A program made the translations under genes and the position numbers. Positions 1-5,004 of a DNA stretch of 5,684 nt are shown one piece after another; position 1 is the first letter of the stretch, and every line of letters starts with the position of its first letter. The stretch comes from Treponema sp. (GTDB taxonomy: Bacteria > Spirochaetota > Spirochaetia > Treponematales > Breznakiellaceae). A model generated the notes under the pieces. It saw nothing but the letters and a program-made list of their open reading frames with translations, was not told where the DNA came from and searched no databases. The DNA is taken from NCBI GenBank assembly GCA_031278025.1, contig JAITLF010000027.1, forward strand, positions 1 to 5,684, read 5' to 3'.

Positions 1-3
1 CAT
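1..3 (-). CDS. Possible start codon of the next gene, overlapping the aspS stop
   Basis: The coding strand reads TGATG, so an ATG (3-1) shares one base with the aspS TGA stop. This arrangement is common for coupled genes. No clear Shine-Dalgarno sequence is visible just upstream inside aspS, and only the start codon is in the window, so this may be chance. Confidence 0.25.
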
Positions 4-1373
4 CACGGTTCGACCCGTTTCCGGTCGCGGGGGAAAAGGCTGGCCTCCTTTACGCTGCCAAGTCCCAGGATCTTCTGGGTAAGCCGCTCAAGGCCGATGG
101 CAAAGCCGCCGTGAGGAGGGCAGCCGTATTCAAGGACGGCGGCGTAACCGGCCATGTTTTCCGCTTTAAGGCCGAACTTCGGGAGCGCCTCCGCAAACGC
201 GCCGTAGTCGTGCTGCCGGCGGCTGCCCGATGTAATCTCAAGGCCCCGGAAAATGGCGTCAAAACTCATGGTCAGGGTTACCGGTTTGCCGCCGTCGTCC
301 CCGGTCTCAAGCGGGTACGTGTAAAAAGGCCGGTAGCGCCTGGGGAATGCGTTTACAAACAGTAATTCCACGCCGTATTCGCGCAGGGACCATTCACTGA
401 GCAGGCGTTCCGCTTCCGGGTTAATGTCGAAGATACGCCCGGCATCCCTGCCCGCGGCCGTATCGTTGGCTCTGCCAGCGGCCTTTCCGTTGCCCCGGCT
501 TTTAGCCGCCTCGTCGTTGGCGATTACCAGGGCCTCCGCGTAGCTTACCGTGGGAGAGGCCGCCACATTTTCGGCGGCGGGAACCGATGCGTCCCAGGCC
601 GCGAGATCGGGCCCGTTTTTCCGGGCCACTTCCTCAAAAATATACGCGAGCAGTCCCTTTTCAAGTTCAATAAGGTCCTTCTCCGATTCGATAAAACCCA
701 TCTCCACATCAAGGGAAACGTACTCGTTAAGGTGGCGGGGCGTGTCGTGTTTTTCCGCCCGGTAAACCGGCGCGATTTCAAAGACCCGCTCAAAACCGGA
801 CGCCACCATGGCCTCTTTGTAAAGCTGGGGGGACTGGGCCAGGTACAGCTTGCGGTCAAAGTACTCAACCTCAAAGAGATTGGTCCCCCCCTCGGTGCTG
901 CCGGCGGTAAGTTTGCTGGTTTTAATTTCCGTAAAATCCGCCCGGCGCAGGTATTCGGCAAAGGCCTCTACAATAACGGCCTGCACCTTGAATATCGAGC
1001 GTATTTTCGGGTTGCGTAACGACAGTACGCGGTTATCAAGGATCACGTCAAGGCCGATCCTGGCCGTATCGGCGTTTACCTGATAGGGAAGATCCGGCGC
1101 GGCCCTGCTCAGTACCCTTACCTCTTTTACCCGCAGTTCCGCCCCTCCGGGGGCCTTTTCGTTAAGCGCCGGCACACCCGTTACGGTGATAACCGATTCC
1201 AGGGTAAGGCCGCCCCTTTCTTCCAGAACAAGCTGGATCATTCCGGAACGGTCCCGCAGTATCACAAATACTACGCCTCCCAATTCCCGGATCCTGTGTA
1301 CCCAGCCCGACGCCTCAATCTCGCCTTGTCCTTCTTTTGCCGCGGCAGGTATGTCTTTCGCCAATACGCGCAT
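3..1373 (-). CDS. aspS: Archaeal-type, probably non-discriminating aspartyl-tRNA synthetase
   Basis: Class II aminoacyl-tRNA synthetase, 456 aa, that joins aspartate to tRNA-Asp and probably tRNA-Asn in the cytoplasm. Seen: an N-terminal OB-fold anticodon domain (about residues 17-90); the aspartate loop TEGGTNLF (160-167); QSPQLYKE (180-187); class II motif 2 with R205-A206-E207 and R213-H214-L-N-E217; motif 3 GGFAIGLERL (422-431). It lacks the roughly 100-residue GAD insertion of the usual bacterial AspRS (about 590 aa), so it belongs to the short archaeal/eukaryal-type family. His26 and Pro75 sit where discriminating archaeal AspRS has Trp and Lys, as known for non-discriminating enzymes; gatA and gatB upstream fit this. 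AsnRS is less likely because the motif-2 loop (HDTPRHLNEYVSLDVEM) and the EITSGS segment (379-384) are AspRS-like. Odd: a low-complexity insertion at about 287-312. The start is set by AGGAGA four bases upstream and by the family N-terminus. The family is certain; the tRNA-Asn specificity is inference. Confidence 0.95.
   Translation of the reverse strand: MRVLAKDIPAAAKEGQGEIEASGWVHRIRELGGVVFVILRDRSGMIQLVLEERGGLTLESVITVTGVPALNEKAPGGAELRVKEVRVLSRAAPDLPYQVNADTARIGLDVILDNRVLSLRNPKIRSIFKVQAVIVEAFAEYLRRADFTEIKTSKLTAGSTEGGTNLFEVEYFDRKLYLAQSPQLYKEAMVASGFERVFEIAPVYRAEKHDTPRHLNEYVSLDVEMGFIESEKDLIELEKGLLAYIFEEVARKNGPDLAAWDASVPAAENVAASPTVSYAEALVIANDEAAKSRGNGKAAGRANDTAAGRDAGRIFDINPEAERLLSEWSLREYGVELLFVNAFPRRYRPFYTYPLETGDDGGKPVTLTMSFDAIFRGLEITSGSRRQHDYGAFAEALPKFGLKAENMAGYAAVLEYGCPPHGGFAIGLERLTQKILGLGSVKEASLFPRDRKRVEP
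438..515 (-). repeat. Low-complexity insertion in AspRS with imperfect ANDxAA repeat
   Basis: Codons for about residues 287-312 of AspRS encode a stretch made almost only of A, G, N, D, R, K, E, S and T. It contains two related units, ANDEAAKSR and ANDTAAGRD. At the DNA level both begin with GCCAACGA on the coding strand. Compared from memory with archaeal AspRS, the span between the VSY motif (276-278) and ERLL (322-325) is about 19 residues longer than usual. It lies between motif 2 and motif 3, presumably in a surface loop. The duplicated unit suggests growth by slippage or short tandem duplication. Confidence 0.55.
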
Positions 1374-1377
1374 AATT

Positions 1378-1383
1378 TCTCCT
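1378..1383 (-). promoter_or_regulatory. aspS ribosome binding site
   Basis: The coding strand reads AGGAGA, four bases before the ATG of aspS. It supports this ATG as the start. It lies at the end of an AT-rich tract, which should keep the site unpaired. Confidence 0.85.
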
Positions 1384-1390
1384 GTTTTAA

Positions 1391-1396
1391 ATTATA
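1391..1396 (-). promoter_or_regulatory. Possible -10 element upstream of aspS
   Basis: The coding strand has a perfect TATAAT inside an AT-rich tract (about 1384-1412) in an otherwise GC-rich region. No convincing -35 box lies 16-18 bp upstream, where the sequence is C-rich. A start about 7 bases downstream would leave a leader of only about 10 nt that barely contains the ribosome binding site. The tract may simply be an unstructured translation leader, with aspS transcribed by read-through from gatB. Confidence 0.25.
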
Positions 1397-1536
1397 ATTA
1401 TTAAAGTATTAAGGGGGGCCTGTTACCGTACAGGCAGGCGCAGATAGACGCGGGGACTGTCCGGCCCCCCTGCGGCCGAGCCAAGGTCTCGGCCTACCCC
1501 CCACACGGTGAATCGGTTTCCGTCCTGCCCGTCCCG

Positions 1537-3030
1537 TCATTCACCGGCCATGATAAGTTTTTCTACCTGTTCTCCCGCTATCTTGGGGTCGGCCCGGCCG
1601 CCGGTTGCGGCAAGTACCTTTCCCACTAAAAACGCCGTAAGTGTGTTTTTCCGTTTCGGGTTTGCCACGGAAGCCCGGGCCTCCGCGAACACCGCGCTTT
1701 CGGCGCCGTAAACAGAGTTTACCGCCTCGGCAATTTTTGCCGGATCGGTAAGCTGCTCCCAGCCTTTTTCGGCGATGACAAGTTCCGGGTCCCTGCCGCT
1801 CTCCACCACCAGCTCCAGAGTCTGCCGGGCGTTCTTGCCGCTGAGTTTTCCCTGAACGGTAAAGGCCGCTATTGCCGCAAGCTGTTTGGGCCGCAGTTTT
1901 AGTGCGCCGATAGCGGAAACGGCGATTCCTTCTTTTATGAGTATATGCCTGATATCCGAAAGCAGCCAGTTGGCAATCCTGTTGGCCGCTTCCGTCTTTC
2001 CCACGCCCAGGACAACCGCCTCACAGACCGCCTCCTCGAAATAGTCGGCCAGCGCCTTTTCGTCGCAGATAAGCTCCGCGTATTCTTCGTTTAGGCCGTA
2101 TTCCTCCCTGACGCGGCTTATCCGCTTTTGGGGCAGTTCCACAAGCGATTCCTCGACACGCTTGAGGAAGGCCGCGTCCGGGGCAAAGACCGGAAGGTCC
2201 GGCTCGGGAAAGTAGCGGTAATCCTGGGCGTTTTCCTTCTGCCGCATGGCCTCCGTCTGATCCCGGTTCTCGTTCCACAGACGGGTCTCCTGTACTACCT
2301 TTCCCCCGGAATCGAGGATGCGCCCCTGCCGCTCGATTTCGTGGTTAAGGCTTAACTTTACAAAACGCGAGGAGTTGAGGTTCTTGATCTCCACTTTTTT
2401 CCCCAGGCCCATACCCGGCAGGTTGATCGAAACATTCGCGTCGGCGCGCAGGGAACCCTCTTCCATGTTGCCGTCGCACACCCCCAGGTAGCGTACCATG
2501 CGCCTGAGCTGCCGGATAAAGAGTTCGGCTTCTTCGCCGGTTTCCATATCTGGCTCGGTAACAATTTCCAGAAGAGACACGCCCGCCCGGTTATAGTCGA
2601 GCAGCGATACTGTTCCGGTGTGGATCATCTTGCCCGCGTCTTCTTCCAGGTGGCATTCCTTGACGCGCACCCGCTTTTTGATAAACTGATTTCCGTTTTT
2701 TCCTTCAAGCTCAAGGTAACCCTGCTGCCCAAGGGGTGAGGCAAACTGCGAGATCTGGTAGTTCTTCGGCATATCGGGGTAGAAATACTGTTTCCGTTCA
2801 AACCAGGTGCGTTCGGGGATATGGCAGTTCAGGGCGCGGGCAACCGTACAGCCCATACGCATCGCCTCGATGTTGAGGGAGGGCAGTACGCCGGGGTAAC
2901 CCATGCACACCGGGCATACGCGGGTGTTCGGTTCATCCCCAAAGGAGGAAGCGCAGTTGCAGAAAACTTTCGTCTTTGTTAAAAGGTGAATATGTACTTC
3001 CAGCCCGATGAACGATTGGTACTTCTTCAT
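1537..3030 (-). CDS. gatB: Aspartyl/glutamyl-tRNA amidotransferase subunit B
   Basis: GatB, 497 aa, is the tRNA-binding kinase-like subunit of GatCAB. It uses ATP to activate the side chain of Asp-tRNA(Asn) or Glu-tRNA(Gln), and ammonia from GatA completes the amide. Seen: the family N-terminus IGLEVH (8-13) with likely metal ligands E11 and H13; HLEEDAGK (127-134); LLEIVTEPD (153-161); EEGSLRADANVS (190-201); IKNLNS (215-220); DYRYFPEPDLP (270-280); and a C-terminal YqeY-like tail ending with FLVGKV (467-472). Cysteines C24, C26, C39 and C42 form a CxC...CxxC set, the structural zinc site found in many but not all GatB proteins. The length is slightly above the usual 475 or so. The ATG overlaps the gatA stop as ATGA, and GGAG lies six bases upstream inside gatA, so the two are translationally coupled, giving roughly equal subunit amounts. 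The assignment is firm. Confidence 0.98.
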   Translation of the reverse strand: MKKYQSFIGLEVHIHLLTKTKVFCNCASSFGDEPNTRVCPVCMGYPGVLPSLNIEAMRMGCTVARALNCHIPERTWFERKQYFYPDMPKNYQISQFASPLGQQGYLELEGKNGNQFIKKRVRVKECHLEEDAGKMIHTGTVSLLDYNRAGVSLLEIVTEPDMETGEEAELFIRQLRRMVRYLGVCDGNMEEGSLRADANVSINLPGMGLGKKVEIKNLNSSRFVKLSLNHEIERQGRILDSGGKVVQETRLWNENRDQTEAMRQKENAQDYRYFPEPDLPVFAPDAAFLKRVEESLVELPQKRISRVREEYGLNEEYAELICDEKALADYFEEAVCEAVVLGVGKTEAANRIANWLLSDIRHILIKEGIAVSAIGALKLRPKQLAAIAAFTVQGKLSGKNARQTLELVVESGRDPELVIAEKGWEQLTDPAKIAEAVNSVYGAESAVFAEARASVANPKRKNTLTAFLVGKVLAATGGRADPKIAGEQVEKLIMAGE

Positions 3031-3040
3031 AAATGGCTCC
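3027..3040 (-). promoter_or_regulatory. gatA-gatB ATGA overlap with internal gatB ribosome binding site
   Basis: The gatA stop (TGA, 3029-3027) and the gatB start (ATG, 3030-3028) share bases as ATGA, a 4-bp overlap typical of coupled translation. GGAG on the coding strand at 3040-3037, within the last gatA codons, lies six bases before the gatB ATG and fixes that start. Confidence 0.85.
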
Positions 3041-4610
3041 AGAACGATCTGTATCCGGCCGGATGGGGAAAGGGATACCCGGCCTCGTATTCCTCAACAA
3101 TGTCCAGCAGGGTCCCCTCGGAAAAGGCCCGCCCCAAAAGCTGGACCCCTACGGGCAGGCCGCCCTCGACGCCCACGGGGAAGGCCAGCGCCGGAAGCCC
3201 CGCCAGATTCGCGCAGCAGGTGTACAGGTCGGCGGCCTTTTGCGCAAAGGGCGACAGGCCCGTCTCGCCGCGCCCGAACGCGCGGGTGGGGAACACGGGC
3301 ATGAGAATGGCGTCGCAGAAGCGGCCGCCCGGCGCGGAAACGCCGCCGGTTCCGGCGTTTTCCGGGGTTCCCAGGTAAAGCTCGAAATTCGCCCTGATGC
3401 CCGCGCGTATGCGCTGCGCCCGTAAGTAGTAGCGATCCTGAAACCCGGAGCGCAGCACAAAGGTTCCCAGGAGGATACGCAGTTTTACCTCCGCGCCGAA
3501 ACCCGCCTCGCGGGTCTTGTCGATGAGGTCGTCGGGATTCTCCGCCCAGTCCGGCCGTTGGCCGTAACGTATGCCGTCAAAACGCGCGAGATTCGCGCTG
3601 GCTTCGGCGGTGGCGATAGTGTAGTAGGCGGGAACCCCGTATTTCAGGCTCGGTATATCGACATCGACAAGGGTATGCCCCAGTCCGGCAAGCCTTTCCC
3701 TGGCGGCCCGGAACGCCCCGGCTATCTCCGGTTCCAGTTCCGCGGCCGCGGCCGCGGCTTCCAGGGCCTTTCCCCCGGCATCACCCGCTTCCTGGGCCGC
3801 CGCCGCCGCGATTGCCCTGGCTATTGTTTCCGCCGACAGCACCCCTATCAACTTTTTCCCGGCGGTTTTTTCACCGTAAAGCGGCGGGGACGAGGACGGC
3901 GCGTCCCGGCTTGTCTGATCCAGGGGGTCTCCCCCCCTTACGGCCGCGAACACGGCCCGGCAGCGCGCGGTAGTATCCGCCAGTATGCCTATTCCCTCAA
4001 GGCTTGAGGCGTAAGCCACAAGCCCGTAACGGGAAACCGCGCCATAGCCGGGCTTGAGCCCCACTACCCCGCAGAAAGACGCGGGGCAACGCACCGACCC
4101 GCCCGTATCGGAACCCAGGGCGTAGGGCACAAGCCCCGCGGCTACCGCGGCGGCCGACCCCCCCGACGACCCGCCCGCCACACGGCTTTGATCCCAGGGG
4201 TTGTTGGTCCGATTGAGGGCTGAAGAATCGGTGGAGGATCCCATACCGAATTCGTCGAGGTTGGTCTTGCCCACCACCGTTCCCCCCGCGGCCTCGAGTT
4301 TTTGTACCGCTGTGGCCGTGTAAGGAGAGCGGAGATTTTCAAGCAGTTTGGAACCGCAGCTCAGGGAAAAGCCCTTAACCGCGATATTGTCCTTTACCGC
4401 GAAGGGAAACCCCCTGAGTAGCGGGACGGCTTCGGGGGGCAGCGGGTTTTCGCCGTCTCCGGTCGCCGTCTCCGCGGCCGCCCCAGTGCCGGAAACGGTT
4501 TCGCCTCCCGTATCCGGGGACGGCGGCAGCCGGTATTCAATAAACGCGCCGATTTTCTTCTCCCATTCATCCGCGTAAGAAAGAAAATCACCGGGCAGTG
4601 ATAAAGCCAT
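3027..4610 (-). CDS. gatA: Aspartyl/glutamyl-tRNA amidotransferase subunit A
   Basis: GatA, 527 aa, is the glutaminase/amidase subunit of GatCAB. It hydrolyses glutamine and passes ammonia to GatB for transamidation of mischarged tRNA in the cytoplasm. The amidase-signature catalytic triad is visible: K73 in AVKDN, cis-Ser S148 in GGSSGGS (146-152), and nucleophile S172 in DTGGSVR (168-174). The 24- and 75-residue spacings match the family. Other hallmarks are NLDEFGMGSS (117-126), RFDGIRYG (343-350), FGAEVKLRILLGTF (371-384) and the C-terminal LAGLPALAFPVG (469-480). Ala/Gly-rich insertions occur at about 31-60, 265-292 and 414-429. The N-terminal helical segment before the first insertion is shorter than in typical GatA. 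Upstream in frame I found no ATG, GTG or TTG as far as about 4740, and GGAGG sits five bases before this ATG, so the start is well supported. It overlaps gatB by 4 bp. gatC, which often precedes gatA, is absent here. Confidence 0.98.
   Translation of the reverse strand: MALSLPGDFLSYADEWEKKIGAFIEYRLPPSPDTGGETVSGTGAAAETATGDGENPLPPEAVPLLRGFPFAVKDNIAVKGFSLSCGSKLLENLRSPYTATAVQKLEAAGGTVVGKTNLDEFGMGSSTDSSALNRTNNPWDQSRVAGGSSGGSAAAVAAGLVPYALGSDTGGSVRCPASFCGVVGLKPGYGAVSRYGLVAYASSLEGIGILADTTARCRAVFAAVRGGDPLDQTSRDAPSSSPPLYGEKTAGKKLIGVLSAETIARAIAAAAAQEAGDAGGKALEAAAAAAELEPEIAGAFRAARERLAGLGHTLVDVDIPSLKYGVPAYYTIATAEASANLARFDGIRYGQRPDWAENPDDLIDKTREAGFGAEVKLRILLGTFVLRSGFQDRYYLRAQRIRAGIRANFELYLGTPENAGTGGVSAPGGRFCDAILMPVFPTRAFGRGETGLSPFAQKAADLYTCCANLAGLPALAFPVGVEGGLPVGVQLLGRAFSEGTLLDIVEEYEAGYPFPHPAGYRSFWSHL
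3735..3818 (-). repeat. Alanine-rich insertion in GatA with (CCGCGG)3 tract
   Basis: Codons for GatA residues about 265-292 include five successive alanines (AIAAAAAQ) and then six (EAAAAAAE), separated by an AGDAGG stretch. The second alanine run is encoded by three tandem CCGCGG hexamers (3740-3757), a self-complementary 18-bp tract prone to slippage. It precedes the ELEPEIAGAFRAAR helix. In related GatA proteins this helix is not preceded by poly-alanine, to the best of memory. Confidence 0.55.
4431..4520 (-). repeat. Gly/Ala/Thr/Pro-rich linker in the GatA N-terminus
   Basis: Residues about 31-60 of GatA are a disordered-looking run rich in G, A, T, E and P, between the first helix (ending IEYRLPP) and the conserved LLRGFPFAVKDN segment. 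Typical GatA has an ordered helix and short loop here. The insertion does not disturb the frame or the catalytic lysine, so it should be tolerated. Confidence 0.45.
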
Positions 4611-4615
4611 ATAAG

Positions 4616-4620
4616 CCTCC
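4616..4620 (-). promoter_or_regulatory. gatA ribosome binding site
   Basis: GGAGG on the coding strand is separated from the gatA ATG by five bases (CTTAT). This near-consensus site decides the start. It lies only five bases downstream of the 4626-4651 hairpin. Confidence 0.88.
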
Positions 4621-4625
4621 GTTTC

Positions 4626-4651
4626 CGGGGCCGGTTTTGTAACAGGCCCCG
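4626..4651 (-). promoter_or_regulatory. Hairpin directly upstream of the gatA ribosome binding site
   Basis: A perfect 7-bp inverted repeat, CGGGGCC/GGCCCCG, with a 12-nt loop on the coding strand (TGTTACAAAACC). It ends five bases before GGAGG. Partly competing pairings exist: GTTCCCGG occurs twice upstream (4671-4664 and 4704-4697) and can pair with CCGGAAAC (4628-4621) at 7 of 8 positions, which would open the hairpin. That layout could control translation, but no known riboswitch or T-box consensus was recognised. Confidence 0.3.
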
Positions 4652-4723
4652 TTTTATCGGCATCCGGGAACCTGCCGCACTGACAGAAAAACGCCCCCGG
4701 GAACAGAACAGTCGTGTCTATGC

Positions 4724-4753
4724 ATACAAAATTATTCGGAACACGCCCGTCAA
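4724..4753 (-). promoter_or_regulatory. Possible gatA promoter
   Basis: TTGACG on the coding strand (4753-4748) matches the sigma-70 -35 consensus at five of six bases. An 18-bp spacer leads to TTGTAT (4729-4724), a weak -10 with three of six matches, in a locally AT-rich patch. A start just downstream would give a leader of about 105-110 nt before gatA. The -10 is poor, so this is tentative. Confidence 0.3.
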
Positions 4754-4888
4754 TCCGCGCGCGTTTTATGGGGAGATTCTCTCAAAAAAGAGCGGAAAAT
4801 GTCAAGACGCCGGAGAAAACGGGCGGCCGGACCGGGCTTTACGGGTTTCCGCGATGTCCGCCCATAACGCCCCGCTCCGGCCTTCTCA

Positions 4889-4904
4889 CCCCGCCCGGGC
4901 GGGG
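4889..4904. repeat. 16-bp perfect GC palindrome
   Basis: CCCCGCCCGGGCGGGG is identical to its reverse complement, with no loop bases. It is directly followed by the CTGCG/CGCAG hairpin. As RNA it would need to open a loop; as DNA it could be a dimeric protein site or part of an extragenic palindromic repeat. Confidence 0.7.
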
Positions 4905-4955
4905 CTGCGGGGGTGCGCAGACCCGCCGGGTCCAACGCGCCCCTCCAATCCCTTG

Positions 4956-4974
4956 TGCGGGCTCTGCCCCCGCA
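4956..4974. repeat. GC-rich hairpin in the gatA upstream region
   Basis: TGCGGG/CCCGCA forms a 6-bp stem around a 7-nt loop. An alternative GGGC-TCT-GCCC core is also possible. The right arm can instead pair with TGCGGGGG at 4906-4913. There is no T-run on either side, so it is not a standard intrinsic terminator. Confidence 0.5.
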
Positions 4975-4983
4975 ACCCCCGAT

Positions 4984-5004
4984 TTAGCGGGAAAATTCCG
5001 CTAA
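4984..5004 (-). terminator. Hairpin overlapping the stop codon of the Ig-like repeat gene
   Basis: TTAGCGG/CCGCTAA is a perfect 7-bp stem with a 7-nt loop, located so that the TAG stop codon is inside the 5' arm of the transcript. The sequence after the stem on the coding strand (AATCGGGGG) lacks a T-run. It may protect the 3' end or act in termination together with the GC-rich hairpins that follow. Confidence 0.3.

Larger units (their letters stand above)
1374..1536 (-). other. gatB-aspS intergenic region with two small hairpins
   Basis: This 163-bp gap separates the gatB stop from the aspS start. In transcription order it holds a GA/GC-rich stretch, a hairpin with a 7-bp perfect stem (GGCCGAG/CTCGGCC, 1474-1494, 7-nt loop), a hairpin with a 6-bp stem (GCCTGT/ACAGGC, 1418-1435, 6-nt loop), a run of C residues, and the AT-rich tract leading to the aspS ribosome binding site. 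Neither hairpin is followed by a run of T on the coding strand, so neither is a classical intrinsic terminator. They may stabilise mRNA ends, mark a processing site between gatB and aspS, or have no function. No ORF of note was seen. Confidence 0.5.
4611..5000. other. 390-bp non-coding region: GC-rich structured half plus gatA leader
   Basis: No convincing gene was found. The frames open here lack a ribosome binding site and have arginine/proline-rich, shadow-like translations; none resembles GatC. About 4885-4980 is extremely GC-rich and dense in inverted repeats: palindrome 4889-4904, hairpin CTGCG/CGCAG at 4905-4920, GACCC/GGGTC at 4920-4932, hairpin TGCGGG/CCCGCA at 4956-4974, and a long-range pair TGCGGGGG (4906-4913) with CCCCCGCA (4967-4974). 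About 4611-4753 looks like a promoter and leader for gatA. The part between (4754-4884) holds nothing recognised apart from a small A/T-run element at 4771-4800. Confidence 0.6.

Noticed and set aside
545..961. A 138-residue minus-strand frame inside aspS
   Set aside because: Alternative frame of AspRS with Arg/Pro/Trp-rich translation; the AspRS frame carries all class II motifs.
3..1373. Asparaginyl-tRNA synthetase as an alternative identity
   Set aside because: The motif-2 loop, the TEGGT loop and the EITSGS segment fit AspRS; AsnRS would also make the adjacent gatAB less needed for Asn.
1474..1494. Intrinsic terminator after gatB
   Set aside because: The stem is perfect, but the coding strand continues with GCAGGGGGG and not a T-run.
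2986..3425. Plus-strand frames of 98 to 130 residues opposite gatA and gatB
   Set aside because: They are GC-driven antisense shadows of genes with clear family identity; no ribosome binding site and no recognisable motifs.
3558..4007. A 149-residue plus-strand frame opposite gatA
   Set aside because: Gly/Arg-rich shadow of the GatA reading frame; GatA has its catalytic triad and full-length conservation on the other strand.
4611..4760. T-box leader upstream of gatA, as often controls aspartate/asparagine genes in Firmicutes
   Set aside because: I could not find the conserved T-box sequence (AGGGTGGnACCGCG type) or a terminator with a T-run.
4750..4935. A 61-residue minus-strand frame upstream of gatA, considered as gatC
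   Set aside because: The translation is Arg/Pro/Gly-rich, lacks the GatC pattern of acidic helices and has no ribosome binding site; it overlaps the palindromic GC-rich block.
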